Shown in pieces: positions 26,276 through 35,727 of a stretch of 64,000 nt of DNA. The notes under the pieces were generated by a model, which saw only the letters and a list, made by a program, of their open reading frames with translations, ran no database searches and was not told where the DNA came from. Origin of the DNA: Holophagales bacterium UBA5704 (GTDB lineage: Bacteria; Acidobacteriota; Thermoanaerobaculia; Multivoradales; UBA5704). The translations under genes were made by a program, and so were the position numbers. Where the stretch lies: positions 69,389 to 133,388 of the forward strand of contig DIHE01000147.1 in the NCBI GenBank assembly GCA_002420005.1, written 5' to 3'. The first letter of the stretch is position 1. Each line of letters starts with the position of its first letter.

Positions 26276-28180
26276 CTACACGTTCACCGTCAACGACGGA
26301 TGCGGCTTCTCGCGCCGCTCCATCTCCTGGTCCTTGTACTGGAGGAGATAGAGGCGGTAGTAGATGCCGCGCAGGGCGAGCAGCTCCTGGTGGGTGCCGA
26401 TCTCGCGGATCTCCCCTTTGTGCAGGACGAGGATGCGATCGGCCTTCTGGATGGTCGAGAGGCGGTGGGCGATGACGATGCTGGTGCGGCCTTCGAGCAG
26501 CCGGTCGAGGGCTTGCTGGATGAGCTGCTCGGTCTCGGTGTCGATCGACGAGGTCGCCTCGTCGAGGATGAGGATCCTGGGATCGAAGGCGAGGGCACGG
26601 GCGAAGGCGATGAGCTGCTTCTGGCCCACCGAGAGACCGGCGCCGCGCTCGCGCACCGGGGCGCCCAGGCCTCCCGGGAGGCGCTCGATGAACGGCAGGG
26701 CGTTCACCTCCGCCGCCGCCCAGCGCACGCGCGCGTCGTCGATGTCCGGATCGCCGAGCCGGATGTTGCCTTCGATCGTGCCGGCGAACAGGAAGACGTC
26801 CTGGAGGACCATGGCGATGCTGCGCCGCAACCGCGCCAGATCCCACTCCCGCACGTCGACGCCGTCCACCTTCACCGCGCCCGCGTCCACGTCATAGAAG
26901 CGCAGCAGGAGATTCGCCAGGGTGCTCTTGCCGGCGCCGGTGTGGCCCACCACGGCCAGGGTCTCGCCCGGCTTCAGGTGGAACGAGACCCCGCGCAGCA
27001 CCGGCTCCCCTTCCTTGTAGCTGAAACGCACCTGGTCGAGCTCGATCTCGCCGCGCACCTCGGCCGGCCGCCAGGCGTTCTCGGGGGAGGCCAGGCTCAC
27101 CGGCGTGTCGAGAAGCTTGAACACCCGCTCCGAGCTCGCCATCGCCTGCTGCAGAAGGTTGTACTTCTCGGACAGGTCCGCGAGCGGCTGGTAGAAGCGC
27201 TGGGCATACTGGAGGAAGGCGATCAGCGCACCGACCGAGATCGCCTGCCCGATGACCTCCCGGCCGCCGACCCAGAGGATCAGGCCGAGGCCGATGGAGG
27301 TAATCAGCTCGACGCCGGGGAAGAACACCGCGTAGTAGAAGATGCCGCGCACGTTGGCGTCGCGGTGGTCGGCGTTGATCCCGTCGAACTCCTGGAACGC
27401 CCGGGCCTCCCGGTTGAACAGCTGGACGACCGGCATGCCGGTCACGTGCTCCTGGAGAAAGGCGTTGATGCGGGCGATCTTCACCCGCACCTCGCGAAAG
27501 CTGTCGCGGACCTTGCGCTTGAACCAGAAGGTCAGCAGGAGGAGCAGGGGCACGATCGAGAACGCGGTCACGGCGAGGCGCCAGTCGAGCCAGAAGAGGA
27601 CGCCCACGATGCCGGTGAGGAGCAGGACGTCGCCGAAGATCGTCACCACGCCGGAGGAGAGCATCTCGTTGAGCGCATCCACGTCCGTGGTCACCCGGGT
27701 CACCAGGCGGCCGATCGGGTTGCGGTCGTAGAACGAGACGGGCAGCCGCAGCAGGTGGCCGAAGATCTGCTGGCGCATGTCGTTCATCACGTACTGCCCC
27801 ATGAGCTGCATGACATAGCCCTGGACGTACAGCACGATGAAAGTGAGAACGAGGGCGGCGAAGAAGATCCCGGAGACCACACCCAGGCCTTCCATGCGCA
27901 CCGCCACCGGATCGATGCCACGCGCCAGCAGGGCGTCGCGGACCTGCACGCTCACCCGCGAGAGCTGCCCTTCGGCGCCCGCGGGGCGGATGAACAGGTC
28001 GAGCGCCACCGCCATGGTGAGCGGCCCGACGAGCTGCAGCAGGGAGGAGAGGAGGATCAGCGCCAGGGCGCCGGCCGTCATCCCCCGGTACGGGCGCAGA
28101 TAGGCCAGCAGGCGGCGCATCAGCCGGCCGTCGTACGCCTTGCCCAGCGCCTCCTCTTCCTGATGGGACGGTTCGCTCAT
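26276..28180 (-). CDS. MsbA-like ABC exporter (fused membrane and ATPase domains)
   Basis: A 634-residue half-transporter that should act as a dimer. An N-terminal soluble stretch is followed by six membrane helices (about residues 35-330, including GMTAGALALILLSSLLQLVG, DMRQQIFGHLLRLPVSFYD and GRLVTRVTTDVDALNEMLS). The ATPase has Walker A in VVGHTGAGKSTLANLLLRFY, a Q-loop, signature GLSVGQKQLIAFARAL (LSxGQ variant LSVGQ) and Walker B ILILDEATSSID, then an H-loop in VIAHRLSTI. This is the MsbA/MdlB class that exports lipids, drugs or peptides; the substrate is not evident. It is divergent from pilT and possibly co-transcribed with the Add genes. Confidence 0.88.
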   Translation of the reverse strand: MSEPSHQEEEALGKAYDGRLMRRLLAYLRPYRGMTAGALALILLSSLLQLVGPLTMAVALDLFIRPAGAEGQLSRVSVQVRDALLARGIDPVAVRMEGLGVVSGIFFAALVLTFIVLYVQGYVMQLMGQYVMNDMRQQIFGHLLRLPVSFYDRNPIGRLVTRVTTDVDALNEMLSSGVVTIFGDVLLLTGIVGVLFWLDWRLAVTAFSIVPLLLLLTFWFKRKVRDSFREVRVKIARINAFLQEHVTGMPVVQLFNREARAFQEFDGINADHRDANVRGIFYYAVFFPGVELITSIGLGLILWVGGREVIGQAISVGALIAFLQYAQRFYQPLADLSEKYNLLQQAMASSERVFKLLDTPVSLASPENAWRPAEVRGEIELDQVRFSYKEGEPVLRGVSFHLKPGETLAVVGHTGAGKSTLANLLLRFYDVDAGAVKVDGVDVREWDLARLRRSIAMVLQDVFLFAGTIEGNIRLGDPDIDDARVRWAAAEVNALPFIERLPGGLGAPVRERGAGLSVGQKQLIAFARALAFDPRILILDEATSSIDTETEQLIQQALDRLLEGRTSIVIAHRLSTIQKADRILVLHKGEIREIGTHQELLALRGIYYRLYLLQYKDQEMERREKPHPSLTVNV

Positions 28181-28283
28181 CGGGCTACGATATCAAAGGG
28201 CGGGGTCCCCCTGCTTATGCCCTTTCATCTATTCCGCACAACGGTGTAGACTACGCCCCAGTTTTCAACTCGGGAGTCCGTGC
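28181..28283 (+). promoter_or_regulatory. Divergent promoter region of the ABC exporter and pilT
   Basis: This 103-base gap separates divergent genes and must hold promoters for both. For pilT the only motif I can point to is TAGACT at 28247-28252, identical to the groESL -10 box, with no good -35 at 17 bases. Confidence 0.3.
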
Positions 28284-29408
28284 ATGCCGCCGACACTGAA
28301 CCAGCTCCTCAAGGAAATGGTCACCCAGGGAGGGTCCGACCTCCACCTCACCACCAACTCGCCGCCGCAGATCCGGGTGCACGGCCACTTGAAGCCGCTC
28401 GACGGGGTCAATCCCCTCACCCCGGCGGAGACCAAGCAGCTCGCCTACTCGATCCTGACGGACAACCAGAAGCACCGCCTGGAAGAGGACCTGGAGATCG
28501 ACCTGTCGTTCGGGATCAAGGGGCTCGCCCGGTTCCGCGCCAACATCTTTCACCAGCGCGGCGCGATCGCCGGGGTGTTCCGGCAGATCCCGTTCGAGAT
28601 CAAGGGGTTCAAGGAGCTGAACCTGCCGGCGGTGGTCGAGAAGCTGTGCGAGAAGCCGCGCGGCCTGATCCTGGTCACCGGGCCGACCGGCTCGGGCAAG
28701 TCGACGACGCTCGCCTCGATGCTCGACAAGATCAACCGCGAGCGGGCGGAGCACATGATCACCATCGAGGACCCGGTCGAGTTCCTGCACTCGCACAAGA
28801 AGTGCCTGGTCAACCAGCGCGAGGTGCACGCCGACACCCATGGTTTCTCGGCCGCCCTGCGATCGGCCTTGCGGCAAGACCCGGACGTGGTGCTGATCGG
28901 CGAGATGCGGGACCTGGAGACGATCGAGTCGGCCCTGCGCATCGCCGAGACGGGCCACTTGACGTTCGCCACCCTGCACACCAACTCGGCGGCGCAGTCG
29001 ATCAACCGCATCATCGACGTCTTCCCCGCCCACCAGCAGGGGCAGATCCGCGCCCAGCTCTCCATGGTGCTGGAGGGGATCCTTTGCCAGGCGCTGCTGC
29101 CCAAGGCGGACGGCAAGGGCCGGGTGATGGCGATGGAGATCCTGGTGCCGACCTCGGCCATCCGCAACCTGATCCGCGAGGACAAGGTGCACCAGATCTA
29201 CGGCATGATGCAGACCGGCCAGGCGAAGTACGGGATGCAGACGTTCAATCAGACCCTGGCCTCGCTCTACTTCAAGCGGCTGATCACCTTGGAGACCGCG
29301 ATCACCCGCTCCTCGCTGCCCGATGAGCTGCAGGAGATCATCAACCGGGGACCGGCCGCCCTGAACCCCACCGTGGGAGGAGCCCCGAGCGCCCCGGGGA
29401 GGAGTTGA
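28284..29408 (+). CDS. pilT: Type IV pilus retraction ATPase PilT
   Basis: PilT is the hexameric cytoplasmic motor that retracts type IV pili. The 374-residue product has the N-terminal PAS-like domain (LLKEMVTQGGSDLHLTTNSP). The ATPase shows Walker A LVTGPTGSGKSTTLASMLD, the Asp box ITIEDPVEFLH, Walker B DPDVVLIGEMRDLETIESAL and the His box TGHLTFATLHTNSA. AIRNLIREDKVHQIYGMMQ is the PilT-type C-terminal region. Length is normal apart from a short Pro/Ala tail. ATG 28284 follows GGGAG. pilC follows after 3 bases, then pilS and pilR, a familiar order. Confidence 0.97.
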   Translation: MPPTLNQLLKEMVTQGGSDLHLTTNSPPQIRVHGHLKPLDGVNPLTPAETKQLAYSILTDNQKHRLEEDLEIDLSFGIKGLARFRANIFHQRGAIAGVFRQIPFEIKGFKELNLPAVVEKLCEKPRGLILVTGPTGSGKSTTLASMLDKINRERAEHMITIEDPVEFLHSHKKCLVNQREVHADTHGFSAALRSALRQDPDVVLIGEMRDLETIESALRIAETGHLTFATLHTNSAAQSINRIIDVFPAHQQGQIRAQLSMVLEGILCQALLPKADGKGRVMAMEILVPTSAIRNLIREDKVHQIYGMMQTGQAKYGMQTFNQTLASLYFKRLITLETAITRSSLPDELQEIINRGPAALNPTVGGAPSAPGRS

Positions 29409-29411
29409 GAC

Positions 29412-30617
29412 ATGCCCAGCTTCGAATGGAAAGGCCGCACCCGCGCCGGCAGCACCCAAGAGGGGGTCCTCCTCGCGGACAACCGCGACGCCGCCCTCTC
29501 CGTGCTGCGCCGGCAGCAGATCCAGGTCACCAACATCCGGGAGAAGGGGCGGGAGATCAAGCTGATCCCGCGGCTCGGCGGCTCGGTCAACCGCAAGCGC
29601 ATCTCCATCTTCACCCGCCAGTTTTCGGTGATGCTGGACGCCGGCCTGCCCCTCGTGCAGTGCCTGGAGATCCTCGGCGGCCAGGAGGAGAACAAGACCT
29701 TCGCCGCGATCATCAACGACGTGCGCAGCGACGTGGAGTCCGGCGCCACCATCGCCGACTCGATGCGCAAGCATCCGAAGGCGTTCGACAACCTCTACAC
29801 CAACATGGTGGCGGCCGGCGAGGCCGGCGGTATCCTCGACATCATCCTGCAGCGCCTCTCGACCTACATCGAGAAGATCGTCAAGCTGAACAGCCAGGTG
29901 AAGTCGGCCCTGATCTACCCGGTGGCGGTCATCGTCATCGCCGCCCTGGTGGTCTTCATCATCTTGTGGAAGGTCATCCCGGTGTTCGCCCAGCTTTTCG
30001 CCGGCCTCGGCGGCGAGATGCCGCTCTTGACCCGGCTGGTCATCGGCGCCAGCAACTTCGTCGCCCGCTACTTCATCTTCGTGCTGATCGTCCTCGTCGC
30101 CGGCTTCTTCGCGATCGGCCGCTACCACCAGACCTACCGCGGCCGGCGGGTGCTGGACGGGCTGATGCTCAAGGTCCCGGTCATCGGCATGCTGCTGCGC
30201 AAGATCGCCGTGGCGCGGTTCTGCCGCACGCTGTCGACCTTGACCGCCTCGGGCGTGCCGATCCTCGACGGCCTGGAGATCACGGCGAAGACGGCCGGCA
30301 ACGCGATCATCGAAGACGCCGTGATGGCCGTGCGCAAGAGCGTCGAGGAAGGCCGGACGGTCAGCGAGCCGCTCGCCGAAACCAAAGTGTTTCCGGCCAT
30401 GGTGGTGCAGATGATCAACGTCGGTGAGCAGACCGGCGCCCTCGATCAGATGCTGTCGAAGATCGCCGACTTCTATGAAGAGGAGGTCGATACCGCGGTG
30501 GCCGGCCTCATGAAGCTGATCGAGCCGTTGATGATCTCCATCCTGGGCGTGGTCATCGGCACGATCGTGGCCGCCATGTACCTCCCCCTGTACTCGATCC
30601 TCACCAAGATCGGGTAG
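29412..30617 (+). CDS. pilC: Type IV pilus inner-membrane platform protein PilC
   Basis: PilC is the membrane platform on which the PilB/PilT motors act. The 401-residue product has two GspF domains with the expected motifs: ISIFTRQFSVMLDAGLPLVQ and LEILGGQEENKTF in the first, and FCRTLSTLTASGVPILDGLE and VVQMINVGEQTGALDQML in the second. Three membrane helices are present (VAVIVIAALVVFIILWKVIP, FIFVLIVLVAGFFAI and the C-terminal PLMISILGVVIGTIVAAMYL). GGGGAGGAG ahead of the ATG overlaps the end of pilT, indicating coupling. Confidence 0.97.
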   Translation: MPSFEWKGRTRAGSTQEGVLLADNRDAALSVLRRQQIQVTNIREKGREIKLIPRLGGSVNRKRISIFTRQFSVMLDAGLPLVQCLEILGGQEENKTFAAIINDVRSDVESGATIADSMRKHPKAFDNLYTNMVAAGEAGGILDIILQRLSTYIEKIVKLNSQVKSALIYPVAVIVIAALVVFIILWKVIPVFAQLFAGLGGEMPLLTRLVIGASNFVARYFIFVLIVLVAGFFAIGRYHQTYRGRRVLDGLMLKVPVIGMLLRKIAVARFCRTLSTLTASGVPILDGLEITAKTAGNAIIEDAVMAVRKSVEEGRTVSEPLAETKVFPAMVVQMINVGEQTGALDQMLSKIADFYEEEVDTAVAGLMKLIEPLMISILGVVIGTIVAAMYLPLYSILTKIG

Positions 30618-30636
30618 GACGAAAGCGACCCGCGGT

Positions 30637-30661
30637 CCCGGCGGCGGTGTCCGCCGCCGGG
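30637..30661. other. Perfect 11-bp hairpin between pilC and pilS
   Basis: CCCGGCGGCGG (30637-30647), TGT loop and CCGCCGCCGGG (30651-30661) form an exceptionally stable stem ending 15 bases before the pilS ATG. It has no T-tract. It could attenuate transcription between pilC and pilS or limit ribosome access to pilS. Confidence 0.6.
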
Positions 30662-30676
30662 GCTCAGGTGCACCCG

Positions 30677-32380
30677 ATGCCGACACTGCTCCGACAGCTC
30701 CGTTGGTACATCGCCCTGCGGCTCGTCGCCGTGCTGGCCGCGGTGCTTCCGTACGGGTTGTCGCTGCTGCTCAACGGCCCGGCCCAGGTCGGCACGGAGT
30801 CACCGGTGCCGGCCCCTCCCGAGTCGGGCGCGGTGAATCCGCTGGTCGCCCTCGTCCTGCTCGGCCTCACCTGCGTCGCCACGCTCGTCTACATCGCCCT
30901 CCTGCACGTGCTGCGCGACCGGCCGAAGGTGCAGGCCTACATCCAGTTCTACGGCGACTTGCTGCTGGTCACCGGCATGGTGTACTCCCTGGGCGGCATC
31001 CAGAGCCCGTTCTCCCTGCTCTATCTGGTGGTGATCGCGGTGGCCTCGGCGCTCCTGCGCAGGCGGGCGGGAATCGCCGTGGCCAGCGGTGCAAACGTCC
31101 TCTACGCCGGGCTCGTCCTCTCGCTGTACTACCAGACCCAGGACACGGACGTCCTGCGGGTCAGCTATCTGCTCGCCGTCCACTGCGTCGGCTTCTACGC
31201 CGTCGCGCTCCTCACCTCCTACCTGGCCCGCAGCGCCCATCGCGCCGAGCAGGAGCTGGAGGCGAAAAGCGGACACCTGGCGGACCTCCAGATCATGCAC
31301 CGCGACATCGTGCAATCGATCAACAGCGGCCTGATCACCACCGACCTGGACGGCGTCGTCACGCTGGTCAACCTGGCGGGCCTGGCCATCCTGGGCCGGC
31401 CGGAGGAAGAGCTGGTCGGCCGCCCGATCCAGGAGTCGGGCCTCTTTTCCACCCGCCTCTGGGAGGAGCTGACGACCGCGGCCAGCGGGCAGCGGGACCG
31501 GCTCCGTTCCGAGGTCGCGGTCGAACGGCCGGGAGGCACGGCGTCCATCGGCTTCTCCATCTCGCTGCTCACCGAGGCGAACGGCCGGCAGGGCGGCTAT
31601 ATCGTCATCTTTCAGGACCTGACCCAATGGCAGCGGCTGCGCGAGGAGCTGCGCCTCAAGGACCGCATGGCCGCGGTCGGCGAGATGGCCGCCGGTCTCG
31701 CCCATGAGATCGGCAATCCGCTCGCCGCCATCTCGGGCTCGGTCCAGTTGCTCGCCGGCTCGGGCGGCAATGAAGCCTCCCAGCGCCGGCTGGTGGAGAT
31801 CCTGCTCAAGGAGAGCCAGCGGCTCGACCGCACGGTCAAAGGTTTCCTCCGCTTCGCCCGCCCCCGGGAACGCTCGATCGTCCCTTTCGACATCGCCCAC
31901 CTGCTGGCGGAACATTTCGAGCTGCTCCGCAACAGCGAGGAGGTCTCCCGGCAACACACCCTGGAGATCGACCTCGATCCGCCCTCCGTGCACCTGCTGG
32001 GCGACCCGGACCAGGTGACCCAGATCTTCTGGAATCTGGCCCGCAACTCGCTGCGCGCCATGCCCGAGGGCGGGACGCTGCGCGTGCTCGGGCGGCTCAC
32101 CCCGGATGTCTACCTGTTTCAGGTTCTCGACACCGGCCGGGGCATGTCGGAAGAGCAACGCGCCAACCTGTTTCACCCGTTCCGTTCCTTCTTCGACGGC
32201 GGCACGGGGATCGGCATGGCCATCGTGTACCGCATCGTCCAGGAACACGGAGGTCGCCTGCACGTGGACAGCCGGCCGGGAGGAGGCACCACGATCAGCG
32301 TGGAGCTGCCCCGGGGAGATGCCGCCGCCGCGCGCGCCACGATGGAATCCGCCCTCCTCGCCACCTCGGAGCACCCTTGA
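30677..32380 (+). CDS. pilS: PilS-like membrane sensor histidine kinase
   Basis: A 567-residue sensor kinase that should phosphorylate the adjacent PilR-like regulator and so control pilus genes. The N-terminal ~190 residues form six membrane helices, as in PilS. Next come a linker helix, a PAS domain (VQSINSGLITTDLDGVVTLV and FQDLTQWQRLREELRLKDRM), and a HisKA domain with the phosphorylated His in GLAHEIGNPLAAISGSVQLL. The ATPase has N box WNLARNSLRAMPEGG, G1 box DTGRGMS and G2 box GTGIGMAIVYRIVQEHGG. I use ATG 30677 (MPTLLRQLRWYI); the alternative GTG 30668 would add three residues. pilR follows after 29 bases. Confidence 0.9.
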   Translation: MPTLLRQLRWYIALRLVAVLAAVLPYGLSLLLNGPAQVGTESPVPAPPESGAVNPLVALVLLGLTCVATLVYIALLHVLRDRPKVQAYIQFYGDLLLVTGMVYSLGGIQSPFSLLYLVVIAVASALLRRRAGIAVASGANVLYAGLVLSLYYQTQDTDVLRVSYLLAVHCVGFYAVALLTSYLARSAHRAEQELEAKSGHLADLQIMHRDIVQSINSGLITTDLDGVVTLVNLAGLAILGRPEEELVGRPIQESGLFSTRLWEELTTAASGQRDRLRSEVAVERPGGTASIGFSISLLTEANGRQGGYIVIFQDLTQWQRLREELRLKDRMAAVGEMAAGLAHEIGNPLAAISGSVQLLAGSGGNEASQRRLVEILLKESQRLDRTVKGFLRFARPRERSIVPFDIAHLLAEHFELLRNSEEVSRQHTLEIDLDPPSVHLLGDPDQVTQIFWNLARNSLRAMPEGGTLRVLGRLTPDVYLFQVLDTGRGMSEEQRANLFHPFRSFFDGGTGIGMAIVYRIVQEHGGRLHVDSRPGGGTTISVELPRGDAAAARATMESALLATSEHP

Positions 32381-32409
32381 CGCTTCGCTTCTGATCTGGA
32401 TGCTGTCCT

Positions 32410-33786
32410 ATGGGCGCACGCCTGCTGATCGTCGACGATGAAGAGAGTCTGACCGAGTTCCTCTCCCTGCTGTTCACGCAGGAGGGCTACACCGTGGCGA
32501 CCGCCGGGAGCGTGGAAGGCGCCCGGCGCGAGATCGCCCGCCAGAGCTTCGAGGCCATTCTCTGCGACGTGATGATGCCGGACGGCAGCGGCCTCGACCT
32601 CCTGCGCGAGATCAAGACGGCCGATCCGAGCCCGCCGGTCGTCATGATGACCGCCTACACTTCCACCAAGACGGCCATCGACGCCATGAAGCTCGGCGCC
32701 GCCGACTACGTGTCCAAGCCGTTCGACGTGGAAGAGCTGAAGATCGTCGTCCAGAAGGCGCTGGAGCGGGCCGAGCTGTCGCGCGAGAACGTCTACCTGC
32801 GCCGCGAGCTGGAGAAAAAATACACCTTCAACAACATCATCGGCAAAAGCCCGCGGATGCAGGCGATCTTCGCCCTGATCGAGCGCATCGCACGCACCAG
32901 CTCGACCGTCCTGGTCAACGGCGAGAGCGGCACGGGCAAGGAGCTCATCGCTCGGGCGATCCATTTCGCCGGCCCGCGCGCCAACCGACGCTTCCTCTCG
33001 ATCAACTGCGGAGCCCTCCCCGAAAACCTTCTCGAAAGCGAGCTGTTCGGCCACGAGCGGGGCTCGTTCACCGGCGCGGTGCGGGACAAGAAGGGTCTCT
33101 TCCAGGAGGCCGACCGCGGCACCTTGTTTCTCGACGAGATCGGCGAGATGTCCCCCTCGATGCAGGTGAAGCTGCTGCGAGCCCTCCAGGAGAAGGTGAT
33201 TCGCAAGGTGGGGGGCACCGAGGAGGAGCAGGTGGACGTGCGGATCATCGCCGCCACCCACCAGAATCTGGAGGCGCGCATCGCCTCCGGCGAGTTCCGC
33301 GAAGACCTCTACTACCGGATCAACGTGCTGCCCATCAACCTGCCGCCGCTGCGGCAGCGGCGCGAGGACATCCCGCTGCTGGTGGACTTCTTCCTCCAGA
33401 AGTACTGCAAGCAGATGGAGCTGCCCGCCAAGCAGATCTCCGTCGAGGCGATGCAGATGCTCGAGAGCTACGAATGGCCCGGCAACGTCCGCGAGCTCGA
33501 AAACCTGATCGAGCGCGCCTTGGCCCTCTCCTCCCAGGCGGACACGATCACCACCCGCGACCTGCCGGCCTTCCTGCTGACCCGCCGCAAGATCCAGTCC
33601 GACCTGATCGACCTGCCGGACGAGGGCCTGGACCTCGAAGGCTACCTGGAAGGGATTCGCGCCCAGCTCATGCAGCAGGCCCTCGAACGCACGAGCGGCG
33701 TGCAGACCCAGGCGGCGGAGCTTTTGAGGATGAGCTTCCGGTCGTTCCGGTACTATGCGAAGAAGGCGGGGCTCAAGGGGGAGTAA
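32410..33786 (+). CDS. pilR: PilR-like sigma-54-dependent response regulator
   Basis: A 458-residue NtrC-class activator. The receiver domain has the acidic pocket in LIVDDEES, phosphoacceptor Asp53 (ILCDVMMPDG) and the KPF lysine switch (VSKPFDV). The AAA+ domain has Walker A NGESGTGKELIARAIH, the sigma-54-contacting loop as GSFTGA (HERGSFTGAV), Walker B TLFLDEIGEM and the WPGNVRELENLIERAL sensor II region. A short Fis-type helix-turn-helix ends the protein (QALERTSGVQTQAAELL, FRSFRYYAKKAGLKGE). It is encoded with PilS, so its likely target is a sigma-54 promoter of pilA, which is not in this window. The C-terminus abuts dispersed repeat B. Confidence 0.93.
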   Translation: MGARLLIVDDEESLTEFLSLLFTQEGYTVATAGSVEGARREIARQSFEAILCDVMMPDGSGLDLLREIKTADPSPPVVMMTAYTSTKTAIDAMKLGAADYVSKPFDVEELKIVVQKALERAELSRENVYLRRELEKKYTFNNIIGKSPRMQAIFALIERIARTSSTVLVNGESGTGKELIARAIHFAGPRANRRFLSINCGALPENLLESELFGHERGSFTGAVRDKKGLFQEADRGTLFLDEIGEMSPSMQVKLLRALQEKVIRKVGGTEEEQVDVRIIAATHQNLEARIASGEFREDLYYRINVLPINLPPLRQRREDIPLLVDFFLQKYCKQMELPAKQISVEAMQMLESYEWPGNVRELENLIERALALSSQADTITTRDLPAFLLTRRKIQSDLIDLPDEGLDLEGYLEGIRAQLMQQALERTSGVQTQAAELLRMSFRSFRYYAKKAGLKGE

Positions 33787-33882
33787 AGGACGGCAAGGTC
33801 GCCAAGGACGACAACGACCCCCACCCCGCGCGGGTTTTCCGGTTTCTCGTCTCTGTTGTCCTTGGCGACCTTGTCGTCCTTC
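33787..33882. repeat. AAGGAC-type dispersed inverted repeat, copy B (convergent junction)
   Basis: The left arm begins AAGGACGGCAAGGTCGCC at 33786 and continues AAGGACGACAAC. The right arm GTTGTCCTTGGCGACCTT runs on as GTCGTCCTT to 33881. The arms are complementary except for one mismatch and a 3-base gap, around a loop with CCCGCGCGGG. It fills the whole gap between the converging pilR and BNR-protein genes. Confidence 0.85.
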
Positions 33883-35727
33883 TCACTCCAACCGCCGCGC
33901 CACCACCCCGTACCCCGACGTCCCCAGCAGCAGCCGCCCCCCCGCCACCACCGCGGCCGAGATGTCGCGGGCCGGGAAGGGCACGGGCAGGGCCACGAAC
34001 TTGGAGACCGTGCGGTCATAGAGGCGGGCGGTGTCGCCGGTCACCAGGACCGCGGACCAGCGGGGGTCCCCGGTCGCGAGGACCCGCGACGGCTCGGTGG
34101 TGACCGGAGCCCACGGCGCTTCCAGGGGGAGGCCGGGGGCACGCACCCAGGCGCCTCCGGAGCCGGTGAGGAGGAGCTGGTCCGCCAGGCGGCTCAGGCG
34201 CCCCCCGGGGAACGGCACGCCCAGGGTGTCGTTCGCCGCTCCGGCCAGACGGTAGACCGCGGTGGCGTCGCTCACCCAGAGGGCGTCTCCGGCGAAGGCC
34301 GCAGAGCGCGGGGCTCCGTGCTTCCAGGCGCGCGGCGCGAGCTTGCCGCCAGCGAGCTCCCAGAGGCCGGTGGCGGTGCGCACGGCGAGGCGCTCGCCAT
34401 CCGTGACCACCTCTTCGACGCGCCCTTCCCCCAGCTCCGGCAGGAGGAACCAGGCGGTGCCCCGCCGCTCGTAGAACCCGCGCTCGGTGGCCGCATAGAG
34501 GCGTCCCAGGTGGATGCCGAAGTCGAGGACGTTCGGCAGCCGCTCGAAACCCGGCTCGAAGGAGCCGCCACGGTCGCGCGACAGGTGCGTGCCGGAGAAC
34601 GCTCCGGCATGGCTCACCCCGACCAGCAGCTCCTGCCCGAAGACGGCCAGCGCCGAGATGCGCAGATTGGTCATCCCTTCGTTCGCCGGCCGGAAGGTGG
34701 CCCCGCCGTCGCCGGAGACCCAGACACCCGAGCCTTCGGTGGCGAGGAAGACCCGCTCGGGGTGGGCCGGATGGAACGCGATGCCGTGGATCGACAGGGC
34801 CGGATCGCCCACCGGCGCCCAGGTGAGGCCGCCGTCGGTGGAGGCGTGGAGGCCGGCCACCGTGCCGGCCAGCAGCTTGCCCCCGGGCAAGGCGGCGAAG
34901 GCCGGGGTGCGGCGCTCGACGAATCCTTCCTTGAAGCGCTCCCAGTGGTCGCCGCCATCCACGGTTCGGTAGACCCAGCCGCAGGTGGTGGCCCAGATCT
35001 CGCCGGGGCGCCCGGCGATCGGGGTCAGGCTGAACACCTCCGAGTCGAGGACCATGCCGTCGAAGATGCCGGACCAGGTGCGGCCCCCGTCGGTGCTGCG
35101 GTAGGCGCGGCGCCAGGTGCCGGCGATCACGGTGTCCGGTTGCAGAGGATCGGCCAGGAGGCTGGTGACCTTCTGCATCTCCGGCAGGTCGGCGGTGCGG
35201 CGCGTCCAGGTGGCACCGCCGTCCTCGCTCCCCCAGACCCCGGAGAGGGTGCCGGCGAAGAGACGCCCGTCGCGCCCGGGCACCGGGATCACGGTGTAGA
35301 CCGGCTCGTCGGGGAGCCCGGTGGCGCGCGCCGACCAGGTGCGGCCCAGGTCGTCCGACGAGGCCACCTGGCCGCTCCCCCAGATCCCGAACAAGGCGGC
35401 CCAGAGGCGGGGTGGACGCGCGGGGTCGGCCCGGTTCGGATCGAAGCGCAGCGCGCTCACCACCCAGCCGGGAAAGGGCAGCGGCTCCCCGGCGGGTCCC
35501 CAGGTGCGGCCGCCATCCGCGGAGAGCCAGAGCTGCCCCGCCGAGGTGCCGGCGAAGAGCCGGTCGGGATCGTCCGGATGGATGGCGAGCGCGCGCACGT
35601 CGCCGCCGAAGAGCGGCAGGGTCTGCCAGTCCGTCGCCATGGCGCGGAACGGGATCAAGCCCAGAAGGAGAAGGGCGAGAACGAGGAGGGTGCGGTCAGC
35701 TCGCCGCGAAGGCACGGTCGGTTCCAT
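33883..35727 (-). CDS. Exported BNR/VPS10-type beta-propeller protein
   Basis: A 614-residue secreted protein with N-terminal signal/anchor RTLLVLALLLLGLIPFRAMA. The mature part is a series of BNR (sialidase-type) repeats visible as S-x-DGG-x-TW: LWLSADGGRTWGP, ASSDDLGRTWSA, WGSEDGGATWTR, YRSTDGGRTWSG, YRTVDGGDHWER, HASTDGGLTWAP, WVSGDGGATFRP and LSRDRGGSFEP. They alternate with LFAGT/VFLAT strands. This gives one large propeller or two, as in photosystem assembly factor YCF48-like and VPS10-like proteins. No catalytic sialidase residues are evident, so binding is more likely than hydrolysis. ATG 35727 overlaps the xdhC coding end by 32 bases. Confidence 0.8.
   Translation of the reverse strand: MEPTVPSRRADRTLLVLALLLLGLIPFRAMATDWQTLPLFGGDVRALAIHPDDPDRLFAGTSAGQLWLSADGGRTWGPAGEPLPFPGWVVSALRFDPNRADPARPPRLWAALFGIWGSGQVASSDDLGRTWSARATGLPDEPVYTVIPVPGRDGRLFAGTLSGVWGSEDGGATWTRRTADLPEMQKVTSLLADPLQPDTVIAGTWRRAYRSTDGGRTWSGIFDGMVLDSEVFSLTPIAGRPGEIWATTCGWVYRTVDGGDHWERFKEGFVERRTPAFAALPGGKLLAGTVAGLHASTDGGLTWAPVGDPALSIHGIAFHPAHPERVFLATEGSGVWVSGDGGATFRPANEGMTNLRISALAVFGQELLVGVSHAGAFSGTHLSRDRGGSFEPGFERLPNVLDFGIHLGRLYAATERGFYERRGTAWFLLPELGEGRVEEVVTDGERLAVRTATGLWELAGGKLAPRAWKHGAPRSAAFAGDALWVSDATAVYRLAGAANDTLGVPFPGGRLSRLADQLLLTGSGGAWVRAPGLPLEAPWAPVTTEPSRVLATGDPRWSAVLVTGDTARLYDRTVSKFVALPVPFPARDISAAVVAGGRLLLGTSGYGVVARRLE

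Noticed and set aside
20740..26351. Large plus-strand frames (792 and 1046 codons) opposite the Add genes
   Set aside because: The minus strand has all helicase motifs in order. The plus frames are antisense artefacts of high third-position GC.
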